Positions 48,982-61,358 are shown, counted from the stretch's first letter. The stretch: 64,000 nucleotides of DNA from Dromaius novaehollandiae (GCF_036370855.1 NC_088101.1:5773501-5837500); one strand, 5' to 3'. Numbers and translations are program-made. The notes: generated from the sequence alone by a model not told the origin.

Positions 48982-49007
48982 TTTTCTTTTTTTTTTTTTT
49001 TCTTTTT
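48982..49007. repeat. T-rich tract
   Basis: A nearly pure T tract with one or two C interruptions lies next to the minus-oriented CR1 fragment that begins about 30 bp later. Confidence 0.85.
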
Positions 49008-49029
49008 TCAATTACAAGGCATCATCCCC

Positions 49030-49400
49030 CCAGCTACCTCCTTGTCTTACCGAGTTGGCTCAGGGTCCCCTCTTCCTCACAGGCCCTGGGACCTAGCCTT
49101 GACCTTCCCTGGTAGCCCCCACCAGACCCTCTCCAGTTTCCCCACATCCCTTTTCAATGGAAGGCCCAAAACTGGACGCCATAGCCAGGTGCAGCCTCCC
49201 CTGGGCTGAGCTACCCTCACTCTGCTGGCCACAGGCCTGTTCATGTGGCCCAGGACACAGCAACGCAATAGCCAGCACACCCGAGAACTCGCTTCCCTGC
49301 AGAGAGCCCTGCTGTGTTCAGACAATCCTTCTGTCCTGGGGAATTGTCATTCTTTCCTATCTGCTTTAAGGGGAGGTGTCCAGAGATCCTGCACAAGACT
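49030..49400 (-). mobile_element. CR1-like LINE fragment, minus orientation
   Basis: Read on the minus strand it gives 'CCTGGCTATGGCGTCCAGTT', 'TTGGGCCTTCCATTG', then 'GGAAACTGGAGAGGGTCTGG' near 49123-49142, the reverse-transcriptase C-terminal segment shared with the 29045 copy. Upstream in its own sense is a '...GGCCACATGAACAGG...' part typical of the same LINE. Stops and indels break the frame, and the 3' tail is absent. Confidence 0.65.
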
Positions 49401-52400
49401 GACAAGACAGACGTGGTTAGGGATACACCTACAGAGCCAGAGCAACGGACCCAGGAAATAATACAAAAGCAGACCCTCCCTCAGCAGAAATGCTCCGGGG
49501 TTTTGTAGACTCAGTGGCGAGGATAGAGCCCCAAGCCACCTGGTCTGCTGCATTATAACAAAACGCAGGCCCAGGGGTCCTGGCTGACACAGTGCTGCCA
49601 TTTGTACACCCCCAGAGCCAGGCTGGGCAGTGCTGAAGCAGTGCAAGGTACCCGAGATGGCTGGGGATGCTGTTCCAAGGTTGACTCCTCTCCTGGTGAC
49701 AACTCAGTGGTGGACCTTGATTAGCCAACTGTATCCCTGACTTCGCAAGCAGCAGATAGCCCTTTGCAGGGACATACTAGAAGACTCTGGTCTGAGCTCT
49801 CTTCTCCCCAATGTTTGTTAGCCATTTGCCTTGCTAGTGTTAACCAGTAAACAATAAGCACTCAACCCTACTGGACATCATTCCCCAGATGCAATAGCTG
49901 CCAGTGGTCCCTGAGGCAGTAACACATAAAGGAATCCAGGTCTGGTACATGAGCAGTGACCGGAAAGCAAGCAGCCAACCTGGAAATAATGAGATGTCAG
50001 TGCCATACCTCCTTCTAGTCATCTGCAGTTTGCAATCTCCCCTCATCAGCAGGTACCAGGAACCCAGCTCTCCCCAGTGGCCCAGCACCGCCTGCTTGCA
50101 CTCATCGGAAGTGACAGCACTCGCTGGCTCCATCCATGTGCAGGGTCTTTACATCGTTTGTCAGGGCTCCCTTGCCTTTCTTTCCTCTGCTCTCTAAAAG
50201 CCTTGAATGATCATGATGAATTATAGATTAGCTCTGATACAAACCACCTTATGTCAGTTTTCTCATTCAACCATGCAAAATCCTGCTGTTCCATCCCCTT
50301 CCAGAATGATCATTGTAACAGAAGAAATGGAATAAATCTTCAGTTGCAGCAACTTTTAGGCGAGAAGCCAGTAGAGCTGAATGTTTAGAGGTGAGGCACC
50401 CCTGGGCTATCAAGGGGGGCACGACAGTGCTTGTATTTTGGGAGTGGGGAGGAGCAGGTGAAATAAAAGGCCTGATTCAAATATATACATGTAATGAACA
50501 GCAAGTCCTGCCTGGGACAGAGTAACAGTCGTCACTTACCTAACCCTCCTGAAGGGCCCACACAGCCCCTGATCCTGCAAGTAACATGTGGTGACACTAA
50601 CTGCTGCCCTGTAACATTATGTTTTCAGAAGCAAATCCAGGCAACTAGAACAGCGATACCTGGGTAGAGAGGAAGGGCTATCAGTGATACTACTCAGCCA
50701 GCCCCACAGGCTCCCTCCTCCCAGTTTCATCACAGGGGAATTTGCACAGCTCCTTCCAAACAGGAAGGATAACCAGCATAATTTCAAGCAGGAAACATGC
50801 TAATCAGTGCACATCTCCCTGCTTGCAGAGCTGTTAAGAGGTGTGTTCCCTTGGGAGTAACTCCAGTGACTGCTGCAGATGTGTAGTTCACACATCTGTC
50901 CTGGTGCACGTACATACGCAGCAAGCACCCAAACTGGAGCCTCGTCCATGTGAACCTATGGGTTCAGCTTATATCTCTTCCGACCCCCTTCTGCTCCGAA
51001 CTGTCCACACAGAGAGCAAAATGCCTGCTTCCCTCAGCTTCTTCTCAGTTCCAGATACAATCATGCAAGGAAGAGGATGGTGTACACAGCAACAACGTAT
51101 CTCAGAGAGCTCCTGTCACGGGAAAAAACTTTCTCCTTTCGTTAAGGTCCTGTCCACATACCCATGAGCATCACGGGGGGTGGAGCTGAGCACCTCTCCA
51201 CTCCTGGCTAATCTGAACAAGATTAGGCAGCAGCTCAGCCAGCAACCTGCACAGAAAAGCCCTTCTGCAAAAGTACGATGCACTCCGGCTCCTGTTGCAG
51301 CACGTGCTGTTTGCAGAGGAGTCCGCCTCCCTTTGGGCACAGGTAGCTCCGGCAGCCCATTACCCTCTTTGAAAGTGCCTGAAGAGCTTGCTAAGCTTTT
51401 CGCATTTTTGGCAGGTGATGCACACAGTGCTGATGCTGAGTGCCAGGCTCTGTCTTGTGCAAGTTGGAGGACAGAGCCCCCCTGTACCTCAGCTCTGCAA
51501 GAGATGCAGAAAAACCACCAGCATGTTTAGCTAAGATGCAAGTCAGTCATGCTTTTGGATGAACCCTAAGAGTGACAGTATATGGCAGCGGAGAAAGAGA
51601 AGGATGCCGTGTCAGAAGAATTGATCATCAATACCCACATCCCCCTCTCTCCCTCTAAGAGGGGGAAAAGGCTCCAATGACAGCCTTGCCAGGATTGACA
51701 CACTGAATTGAGGTGCTGAGGAACATTCTCGCTACACAGGACACAGATTAGCTGAGGAGCCTCAGGAAAGCAGCAAGTCCCTACATGGCAGGGGAGTGCA
51801 CAGTGATGGGGCTGGCCAAAGAGCCTTCCTGAAATGCAGATGATGAAGGGATCTGCCACCTTTATCAAGGGTGGCCTGAGTCCCTTTATCACCCTGATTA
51901 GACACAGATCCTGCCAGGAAAGGAAGAGAAAAATGGAACAACAGGTCCAAAGCCCTCAAGAGTGAGCAAGAATGCCTTTTAGCAGCCCTTTGCACTGTCA
52001 GATTGAGGGAATGAGGGTTTTGCCGAAGCAAGCAAGCTGAATTCACGATGGTTTGGGGCACAGGGAGAACCATCTTCCCAAACAGAATAGATGAAAACAC
52101 CCTGGAAGGAGATGAAGTAGGTTTAAGGTTTTAACAGCTGTGAACTCTTAGGCTAAACTTCAGCAAAAAGTCTGATTTGGACATTATGCTGTGAAGAGGC
52201 TGGAGTGGACTTGAGTGATACTAAAATGATTTAAGCAACCAGACTTATGCTGATATACACCGAGACATTTTCAAGTTGCACCACTTGATTTTTAAAAGGT
52301 CTTGGAAAAACCCCACAGGGACTGCTGGGAGCATCTTTGAGAAGTGAAACCCAACCCCTCAAACCCACAAAAGAGAGAGGCTCATTCTTCTTTCAACTCG

Positions 52401-52967
52401 TTCTCTTCATAACTACCCCTCTGTGTTCCATACCACCTCTAAGGGGCCAATGTGAGCCTCCTTTCAGCTATTTTCAAGCTTTGCTCATGTACCTTAAGAA
52501 GTAAGAGAAGTTATTTTGCCCTCTCCACTAGTGTAGCAGAGGACACCACCTCCACCAGTGGGACAATACATCTAATCCAATCTTTCCAACTGGTCACAAA
52601 CTGGATCAGTTTGTTCCTTAAAACACTGAAGCCTTGCACTGCCAGTACAGCACACAGAGCTGCTAGGTAAATCTTCATTTCCTACTATTTCATTGTTTCG
52701 ACCTAACATAATTTCCATCTTCAAAAATAGCCAGAGACATTTTCTTTAGCCTCATTATCTTAACCACTTCAGAAGCAAAACAAAGCAGATGGCCTACTCT
52801 ACAGTCTGTCCTGCATGCTTTGGTTTGTAGAGCAGAAAGGGTAATGCTGTGTGAGATGACTGGGAAGTTGCACCTAAAGGCATTAAAACCTTGCAAGACA
52901 TGGAAAGTAGCTCAGAGCTCACTAAGAGCTCTGCCTTTGTCTGAGCAAGAAAACTGACCATCACCAC

Positions 52968-52991
52968 AAAAAAAAAAAAAAAAAAAAAAAA
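52968..52991. repeat. Poly-A run (24 nt)
   Basis: An uninterrupted 24-A homopolymer follows CATCACCAC. No AATAAA signal lies just upstream, so a simple repeat is more likely than a retrocopy tail. Confidence 0.95.
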
Positions 52992-53185
52992 TCGCTGCTC
53001 AAAAGTGCTGAAGATGGAAGGGAACCTTTGTTCTTTAGCGAAGATAGAGGAATTGTGAACAGTTTTCCAAGTGTGTCAGGGGTGCCTTAAAGCAGAGCTG
53101 CAATGGCAAAATAGAAAGCACCAAGAGAAATAGCTTGTGCTGACAAAAGAAAAACAGTTTCAAAGCCTGTGGAGCAGCATGCTCT

Positions 53186-53250
53186 GTGCATATACATATA
53201 TATGTATGCATGTATACACACATATAAACAAGTACATATAAATATATAAA
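53186..53250. repeat. Degenerate (TA/CA)n tract
   Basis: A run of ATACATATATATGTATGC-like units with CACACATATA and AATATATAA parts forms an impure dinucleotide tract. Confidence 0.8.
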
Positions 53251-53949
53251 AGAAACCTCCTACTGACATTTAACAATTCTTGAGAAAGGACTGACATGTG
53301 CAATGTTGAAAGCATTCATTTCTCAGAAGAGCACACTATAAAACCAGCCGTATTATGCAGACGGATAAATGATACACTTAGACAAGTTTATTTTGCCTCC
53401 TGCACTTCCTCAAGCAGACATAACTTGTTGAGTGCTCCAGCAACAACACCTTACTCTTCGTCAGCTCATGTGGTTCAGATCTGGTGGCCTCTGCTTCAAT
53501 CCCTGCCTCATATGTTGAGCAAGACAACAGCTCACATGCATGCAACAGTAATCTGCTGCTGGCAAGATATCACAGTCACCTATTTTATCTTTGATCCTAA
53601 CCCCACAAGTGTAGAAAAACTGCCCCTCTCCTGCAATGCATGAAAACAATATCAGCATTGACCGACTCTGGTTCAGTACATAAAAATAAGTTATCAAGAG
53701 AACATAATTTGGCAACATTCCACGTTAGTCAGTCTGTACTGCATAGAACACCAGGCATCTACAGGGAGCTTTCATCTAAGGTGGTTTTCCCCCTCCCCCA
53801 AACAAGAAAGATAAAAGATGACAGTGTTAGCCCAGAACAGTAAGTCATTGAGAAAATAAAATATAGCAAAGATTCTTTTACCTCTTTGAAAAGGACAACG
53901 CAACAAGTGTGAAAAATGCTGTTTCTCTCATTCTTTGAGGAAGCCACAC

Positions 53950-54685
53950 TGGAAACCAGTATTATAAGTTTATTACTTAAAAAATTTGCCTTAGTATTAC
54001 ACTATCATTTTATTTCCATCCTGTCCATAGTGCATAACTGTGCAACATGTACAACTACAGCAGCAATGAGAAATTGCCAAGGGCAATTTCTGATGCTCAT
54101 TATGAAGCTGCAGCTGCAATGCCACCCTGCAGCTTGCTGGGAGTTCTGGAGAGGGGTATTTCTGAGTCCAGCCTCAGACATCACTACCTTTCAGTAAAGC
54201 TTAATCCTACCGTAGGTAGGAATATGCAGACAGTGGGTGTTTTTAACTCTCTGAAAGAAACTCACCTGCAGTGATTTTCAGGAATAGGTTTTCCCGAAAC
54301 AGGTAAAACAAATGCTGTATTCAATTCTACCAGAAAGCTCCTCTTAAAAAATTCCAGGTAAATACCCATTAAGCAATGTAAAAGCAGAGTTAAGCACTGG
54401 ACAGGAACTCTTGCATTACACGCTGAGCACCATTTATCACTCTAAACCAAGAGGCAACTGGTGAGAGCCTCTTACTTACAGAGGCATTTCCCATTAGCTA
54501 ATTAAATTAAACTCTAAATTTAGTAGTTCATACTTGCTCTTAAACTGACCTGTTTTATCTCAGCAGTTGCTGGGATGGGGAAAAATATCACATTACTATA
54601 TACAGTCAGTCTTTCCACGAGCAGACACTGAGCCTGAGTGGCAAAAAACCTGTATAAAAACACATTTGCTCCAGAATTCAGCTGG
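53950..54685 (-). other. GTF2E2: GTF2E2 3' UTR (proposed extent)
   Basis: The UTR begins directly after the GTF2E2 stop codon and is AT-rich and repeat-free. Two AATAAA signals on the minus strand, at 54014-54009 and 53974-53969, are the first canonical ones met downstream of the stop, so cleavage near 53950-54000 is likely. The far limit is uncertain. Confidence 0.45.
53969..54014 (-). terminator. GTF2E2: GTF2E2 poly(A) signals (two AATAAA candidates)
   Basis: The plus strand reads TTTATT at 53969-53974 and at 54009-54014, which are AATAAA on the minus strand. They lie 40 bp apart and about 670-715 nt after the stop codon. Either or both could be used. Confidence 0.45.
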
Positions 54686-54805
54686 TCACTGTTTGCCAGG
54701 AACAACATCAGAGTAATCTTTTAATACTCCAGCCAAGTGGTCATTGTGAGTCTTAAATCGACGTTTCTTCTGAGAAGCAGGTTTCTTCCTCCTCTGAATA
54801 GGAGC
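54686..54805 (-). CDS. GTF2E2: GTF2E2 (TFIIE beta) last coding exon
   Basis: Read on the minus strand, the exon starts at 54805 after the acceptor TTTCTTCTTGTAG and encodes 39 residues plus a TGA at 54688-54686. It opens [20 protein letters not shown] and continues [12 protein letters not shown], ending VVPGKQ. This is the basic C-terminal tail of the small TFIIE subunit. TFIIE joins the RNA polymerase II pre-initiation complex in the nucleus, recruits TFIIH and stimulates it; the beta tail contacts other factors and DNA (family knowledge). The last six residues differ from the human end (ITSSK) and make the tail one residue longer. The exon is phase 0. Confidence 0.96.
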   Translation of the reverse strand, partial: APIQRRKKPASQKKRRFKTHNDHLAGVLKDYSDVVPGKQ

Positions 54806-55823
54806 CTACAAGAAGAAAGTAAACAGTGCTCACAAGGTCTGCACTCCAGCTGCGACATCTTCTGACCTGATATGGGACGCTATGCCAGTCATCACTGCCT
54901 CAGAGGTTGTTGCATAGGAGAACCATGCTTGGAGAGGGGGTGGGCAGGAGAAAAAGGCACCTGATTTGCAAGAAGCATCCGCATTCAATTCAAATTCAGG
55001 CAGGGGACATAGCAAAGCCTTCCTATCTCATGCACTGTAGTAAAGCTGGCATTTAGAACTAAAGTTTCCGAACACTCCTACACAGATACAGAAGTAGGTA
55101 CATATCCTGTAATGTTATCTGCAATTATGTGCCCAAGGACTTTGCATTTAACGCATAAGGAATCTGTGAGAGGTACCTACATGATGACAGGCATCAAAAC
55201 AACACAGAGACTAGTAGAAAGCAGGAAAAAGTCCCATGTGGAAGGACTCTGATGCAAGGGCAGTTTGAAGCCAAGTGCAGAAGAGAAAATAAATGGTTTA
55301 TCACATACAAATCTATGTTTAAAAAAAAAAAAAAAAAAAAAGCTTTAAAGCCAGAAAAAGAACCATCTTTGGAGAACTTCCAGCTATTTTGGCCTCCTTG
55401 TAAATCATGAGCATACTGCACTCAGCTTAGGGCAGTGTGTGTGTGCAAGGGGAGGCTACAAGGTTCCTAGCAGGATTTCAAAGCTGTTTAGTAGAAAGGG
55501 GGGAAGGGGCGGGGGGGAACCTTCTCCCAGAAGAGTAACTATTCTTTTGCTCTGAATGCGTTGTATGACTTTAAGTGGAAGCCTCCACTGTGCAGCATAC
55601 AGGGACTTTGGGCATCTGCCCTCTTTTTGATGCTGCTTGGATTACACTGGCTCAAACAAGTTACACAAACACTGACTGCTGGCTACAGCATTGTTTTTTG
55701 CAACTTTTTCTTAAATTGGTCCAACCAATTGGACCAACAGTTGACACTTCCTTCTTTTGGAATTAAGACTGAGGGGTTGAGAAGAGGAATCTCTGAGAAA
55801 GATTTGTAATTTGTAACTCTTAC
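54806..55823 (-). other. GTF2E2: GTF2E2 last intron
   Basis: This 1018-bp intron is bordered on the minus strand by GTAAGAG at 55823 and TTCTTGTAG at 54806. It holds a 21-A run (plus strand) at 55321-55341 and a short G-rich tract near 55495-55520. No additional exon is seen. Confidence 0.9.
55321..55341. repeat. Poly-A run (21 nt, plus strand)
   Basis: An uninterrupted 21-A homopolymer lies within the last GTF2E2 intron (poly-T in the sense of the gene). Confidence 0.95.
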
Positions 55824-55939
55824 TATCTTCTTTGGTCCAGCTTCTTGCATGGAAGAAATACCCTGTCGTTTCAGGTACTCTTCAATTTTCTCCTCATCCA
55901 TAGAATCCACAGGAATGCTCCTCCACAGCTTCTGAAATT
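55824..55939 (-). CDS. GTF2E2: GTF2E2 (TFIIE beta) penultimate coding exon
   Basis: Read on the minus strand, the 116-nt exon completes a glutamate codon (G|AA) and encodes 38 more residues: [20 protein letters not shown], then [18 protein letters not shown]. This matches the human TFIIE beta segment of about residues 216-253, with the human protein reading RSVTVDS where this has RSIPVDS. The acceptor is TGTTTCAG and the donor is GTAAGAG. It joins in frame to the last exon (GPKKI|APIQ). The segment is the helical part after the second winged-helix domain, important for pairing with TFIIE alpha. The exons encoding the winged helices are not in the window. Confidence 0.96.
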
Positions 55940-57784
55940 CTGAAACACCAAACAAACCCTCATTTTATATCTCAGTGAACAAACCTTGGGCAAAGCCTTT
56001 GAATGAAGGGAAAGAAACAGATGAGAGTTCAAATACTGAAGTATTCTGGCACATCAATCTGTGACTGTACCAATGTGGCAAACTGCCAGCAGTCCCCAGT
56101 TAGCACAACCCTTACCCACTCCAAATGCCAAAAGCCAGGTGCACTTCCGGCAGGGGGAGAGACCTAGCTAATAGAAAAAGATAAGCTGATTCTTATCTGT
56201 GTTGACAGTGCTCCAGAGTCCAAGCAACAGAAGCACCCATAGGCAATGTGCGTTTTTAATGTTAATTTGCCATGGAGTCCATCTTTTTACCTAGTATCTT
56301 TATAGCTGCTTAGACTGTCAATGTGTTTTATAAGCCTCAGTTCAAAACACCTTGATGAGAGGTAATAACTAACCATAAATGGCAACTTCATTTACACATC
56401 TTCAGCTGCCAGTGTCACAGGGGACTTGTCATCTCATACTCCAACTTAGTGAACATTCAAGACATTTACTTCAGTGGTTTTGAGCTCATTTATCACTGTA
56501 ATGTAACACATACCATGCTGTACAGATAATAAATCACTAAAATTCCTCTGGTGTTAAGAAGTAGAAAGATACCTTAAAAACCACAACATCAGGAAAAAAG
56601 ACAGAGACAGTAAGTCTTAATTAGAGCAGCTGCCATCTGCCTGAACACTTTCTACATCATGTAAAGTTTCACAGAGTCTCTGGAATGTCTTCTCCAGGCA
56701 GCGGCTGGTACAATTCTACCTCCCTTCATTCCCCAGGCAGTAAGTTAGATATATTCTGTCAGCAAGTTTGGCTAACAAACTATAAATAAAACACAAAGGC
56801 ACACATAGCAACGCAAGACTCATTTTTTCCCTTTATTTCCAGATAAATTTAGTACACAGTTGTCAAAACAACCCCAACTTTTGCATGCGTAAGAAGCAGT
56901 CCTATGCAGCAGGTGATGAAACACTCCACTGACAACCTGCCAAAGATGCACCAGCTCTAGACACACTGCAACAAAATAGTACCGTACAAAGGCATAATTT
57001 AGAGAATTTGTTGCTGCACTTGGACCAATTCCCTTCCTAAAGCACTGCGTTTTTCTATTGAAGTACATGCTTTAAGTCCCAGATCTTTCTTTTCTTCCAA
57101 TTCTCAACACTAAGGGGCTATTCAAGCTTCCCAGGAAACAAAAGAAAGGAATTTTGCCAGTGAAGGAAAAGATGCATTTTTAGTAATGCAATGCTTTTGA
57201 AGAGAACTAAATCCTGTTGAAACACCACTTTCTGTTCCATGGAGATAGTGCTCAGCCTGTCCCTCCCTCTGATGTTCAGGCTACAGAGCACACAGTGGGA
57301 TCACAGACTGCAGTTTCCAGATAACTTAATGCAAGGATTAACACTGTGGTCAAGACATTCTTTGTCTGCTCATCCATTTTGGGTGCGATTCCAGGCTTTT
57401 GGCATAGCTGGTGCCTGCTATCACTAATCATCTCTCACCTAATCCTGCTGCAGCAGGTGGAGAAGGCTGTGTCGTGATCAAAGCTGAACGTGCAAGAGGC
57501 TGATTTCTCAACAATGAGCACTCAGATATAAGTTTACACAGCAGAAGATGGAGTGAGGGTCCTACTGCATCTTTTAGACTGAGCACAATATGCTCTTTCA
57601 AGCTATCTCCCTTCTGTTCAGACCCCCAAGTCCTGAATACTCTAGTCCCCTCAACTGGACACCAGGACCTGGTGGTGTTTGGAAAGCAGAATCATGGCTG
57701 TGCAAATGCAATATCACACTTTGTGGGAAACCATATTCCAAATCATGTATTTCTGCAGCTCACATATTAAGTGACAATGCTGCA

Positions 57785-58395
57785 CATAAATCACAGAATG
57801 GTTGAGGTTGGAAGGGACCTCTGGAGATCATCTAGTCCAACCCCCCAGTTCAAGCAGGGTCACCTAGAGCACATTGCACAGGAATGCATCCAGGTGGGTT
57901 TTGAATATCTCCAGAGAAGGAGACTCCACAGTCTCTCTGGGCAACCTATTCCAGTGCTCTGTCACCCTCACAGGAAAGTTTTTCCTCATATTCAGATGGA
58001 ACTTCCTGTGTTTCAGTTTGTGCCCACTGCCTCTTGTCCTGTCGCTGGGCACCACTGAAAAGAGTCTGGCCCCATCCTCTTGACACCCTCCCTTAAGATA
58101 TTTGTATACCTTGGTAAGATCCCCTCTCAGTCTTCTCTTCTCCAGGCTAAACAGGCCCAGCTCTCTCAGTCTTTCCTCATAGGGGAGATGCTCCAGTCCC
58201 CTAATCATCTTCGTAGCCCTACGCTGCACTCGCTCCAGTAGTGCCATGTCTCTCTTGTCCTGGGGAGCCCAGAATTAGGCGCAGTACTCCAGATGTGGCC
58301 TCATCAGGGCTGAGGAGAGGGGGGGGATCACCTCCCTTGACCCTGCTGGCAACCCTCTTCCTAATGCACCCCAGGATACCATTGGCCTTCATGCA
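57785..58395 (-). mobile_element. CR1 LINE, 5'-truncated, minus orientation
   Basis: On the plus strand it starts with the reverse complement of the CR1 tail, 'AATCACAGAATGGTTGAGG', and 'GGACCTCTGGAGATCATC'. On the minus strand an open frame at 58247-57864 gives 127 residues of the reverse-transcriptase C-terminal part, with [19 protein letters not shown], then [38 protein letters not shown] and EHWNRLPRE. Further 5', the frame is broken by a TAA in place of the usual glutamine before FWAP. The element stops at about 58392, so it is a 5'-truncated, dead copy, but the youngest-looking one here. Confidence 0.95.
57864..58247 (-). pseudogene. CR1 reverse-transcriptase C-terminal fragment
   Basis: This 127-codon open remnant belongs to the CR1 ORF2 protein. 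It lacks the endonuclease and the catalytic reverse-transcriptase core with the FADD-type motif, which would lie upstream in the missing part. It cannot be active and has no link to the host gene GTF2E2 beyond lying in its intron. Confidence 0.9.
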
Positions 58396-60947
58396 TGAAT
58401 ATTAAACCCAGTTAAAGATGCTTTGAAGTTGGTTGTGTGGTACTGTCTTTGGCTCTGCACAGACAAGTCCTGCAAGAGCTGAAGAGATGCAGGCCACTTC
58501 CCTCAGAGGTATGTGAGAGGCACATGTACAGTAGGTGACAACAGATGAGAGAATTAGTAACTCTGAATTTCTACATGACAATGATCTTCTAGTTATGATG
58601 CTCTGCTAGGAACAGCAGAGTCTCTTTATTAGAGAGCTACATGGACAAATACACTTTGGTGCAAAAAGTGCTAGGGATAGATACCCAAGGTTAACTGTAC
58701 ACATTCTTCTGAAGAAGAAAAGTGAAAAATTAAACACTAGAAAATAAATGGCCAGCTCTCCAAGAATCAACATGCACAGAAATGCAGATCATGGTTAATC
58801 TCTAACCATGGCATTTCTTATTTCTTGTAATGCAATGATTACACTGTCATTACAGCTTCACGCTTGCCTTTTGAACTTGGCCAACTAAAAAGCACAGGGC
58901 AAAGGTGGAGTAGCGTACAGAGCAGTCACTCTTCAGATGCTTGTGCATAGTAACAATTTGTGTTTGGAGTGTCACCTAAAGGGAAAAGGAGATACACCTA
59001 TCATCTTGTCACAAAACCAATTCAGCACAACTGCAGACCTTGAGATAAATGCAGCAGGACTGAAGAGAGAGAGAGAAGCTGTCTGCCTGGCAATGGACCA
59101 TTTCTGTGTTACCTGTCAGATTTACTCACAAGTCTCCAAGGACTGTTACTGTATCAGCTAATGAAAGTTTAGACCTGGGAAATACTATGTTAATACTAAA
59201 TTATTGTGACATCCTCTCTGAGCAGTGAGTGCCTACAGGAAAAGCTGGCAATAACTACAGTTCTCAAGAAAAAACCTTGCATGTTTGTAATTGCGATATT
59301 TCTGCACCTCCAGCCCTAAAATTCAGACTCTTAACATGTGACAGAATGAGATCTCTTCAACTTCTCTGAGCAGCATCTGCAATACTGTTGCCCTGGCCTG
59401 GGGCTTTCACTATGGCTCCTAGCAACAAATGGGGTCACCACTTGTAAAAAGCAATAGTTTGTGAGAGGGGCCTGTAATGCAGAAATGGCACAGAAAGACC
59501 TGGTTACTGTCCTTCACTACCTCTGGAATATGTGTCCAGGCAGAAGGATGCAGTGGACCAGCGAGAAGAGAAAACACAAAAAGAAAAATGCAGTGATCAG
59601 CTGTTATGTCTGAAGAGCAGACAACATAATGGTGACAGAAGGCAGTTCCAACAGGATGATCTCAAAATATCAGATTTTTTTTTTTTTAAATAAGATCTTT
59701 CTTCTGTCTATGGAAAAAGCACAAAAAGTGTGGTACCTCTGTGAAGGGCAGGAGAAGGATATTGGGAGCATTAAGCTTGCCACACACTGGCCTGCTTCAG
59801 CCAACCATGAACAACAGGTTTGTTGCATGCATTCCTGCAGCACACGTAACCATTATAATTACGAAGCGCATCCAATTTTCCCTCTCCATGCCTTGTCAAC
59901 TGCTAGGTGATCTTTACAGCATCAAAGCAATGTGAAGGTGGGAGAGTCTTCTATCAGATACATTAAACTATTTCATAGATCAGTCAGAACAACTGATATG
60001 ACAGCTTTGGGAAAAAAGAAAAACTGTCCAGTAGTCAAGATAATGAGACTTCCTCTGACCACAGCAGACTGCAGTCAGACAAGCTGACAATTCCTCCTTC
60101 TGCTTAGGCTACCATGATAAGATAGAGCCCAAATAAAATCCCTTGGTAAGAATTTCCCAAGAGGTTTCTGGCCAAAGCAACAAAAGTGCTGTGAACCCTC
60201 AAGGAGATGCACGTTTTCAGTAGAGAACTCATGAGTCCTGGTGCCAGTGTAGATCTTCCACAGAACAGGCAGCAAGCTGCAGCCCTGACACCATGATGCA
60301 GGTGTTTGGTGTCTTTTTTGGACTATGATTTGAAAAACAAATCCCATCTGCAAAATCATGCAGTTTGATCACTAAGATATTCTAACTCAGAAGCTTGTCA
60401 GAGTTAACACTAATCACAGGCTGCTCCCTTGCTCCCCCAAACTGCTAATTTCTCATCTTTCATGTAACCAGAAGAGGGAACAAGACAGGGTGCCACACTC
60501 CCCCACAGCTGAGTGAAAGGCCAGTTCAGACACTGGCTAATATTAACCAGCCTCAAGAAGCCAGTGTGCATGGACTTAAATGATGAGCTTTGATGAGCCT
60601 TAACAAAGATAAGGCAAAGCAGAGGGCAGCATAACAAAGATTTTTGCTAAAGCCTCCTCTGAAATACCTGAGAGGGAAGGATGGTACAGTTAAGGCAACT
60701 TCATTGCAATCACAGGGTGCCTGATATACAAAAGCAATCTGTATTGACATTCCCTGGGAATGATTATATTTTAACACGCTCTTTTTCTACAGACACATTT
60801 ATCTGGGGGAAAGAGTCCTGAGTAAATGGCTGTACGGCAACTTTGGTGCAGTTTACCTCCGACTGCCACACCCGCTCTCTTGCAAAAGGTTGAAATGGTT
60901 TCTGCAGATACAGTTTTATATCACACCAGTAATAAAATCTGTTAGAG

Positions 60948-60950
<3 letters not shown>

Positions 60951-60986
<36 letters not shown>
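60951..60986. repeat. Poly-A run (36 nt)
   Basis: A pure 36-A run begins 15 nt after an AATAAA (60931-60936) on the plus strand. That spacing is what a reverse-transcribed mRNA tail would show, or it may be a simple repeat. See the separate finding. Confidence 0.95.
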
Positions 60987-60989
<3 letters not shown>

Positions 60990-61352
60990 TAAAAATCTTC
61001 ACTCAGCCAAGCTAAAAATGTGAGCACAGGGCAAGAACAGACAATGACATTTCTCTGGAAAGGACAGAATGAAAGAAGCACACAGTTAGTGGGGAAGATG
61101 GAGTCCTGCTTCCTAACAGTCCTGGGGAGTACAGTGCTAGATTTATACAAGAAAGAAAAGGTGCTTGAATCTAAGTTTGTGCTACCCCTGGACCAGCTTG
61201 GAATTAAAAGCCAAAGCCATAACTCATCACTGATTCCAAGAAATTTTTACACTTTTAAACTTAACAGGCTTTGGCCATTCTCAAAATTTCTTCAAAGATG
61301 CTTTGGAACAATATTAAGAATATATATAATTAAATGTCCAAAATTTTCAGTG

Positions 61353-61358
<6 letters not shown>

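Larger units (their letters stand above)
45546..53949. other. Intergenic region between convergent RBPMS and GTF2E2
   Basis: About 8.4 kb separate the proposed 3' ends. The region holds two long overlapping open frames on the minus strand (46947-47666 and 47688-48314) with no recognised family, a minus-oriented CR1 fragment at 49030-49400, a poly-T tract at 48982-49007, a poly-A run at 52968-52991 and an AT-rich simple tract at 53186-53250. Base composition falls from GC-rich to AT-rich going right. I found no RNA gene. Confidence 0.75.

Noticed and set aside
55683..55823. Extension of the GTF2E2 penultimate exon frame (reading VRVTNYKSF and onward)
   Set aside because: The known protein continues GPKK then [16 protein letters not shown] donor sits exactly after GPKKI and the next exon supplies APIQ, so the extension is intron.
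57864..58247. 127-codon frame considered as a host gene
   Set aside because: Its sequence is the C-terminal part of CR1 reverse transcriptase and lies inside a recognisable truncated CR1 element.
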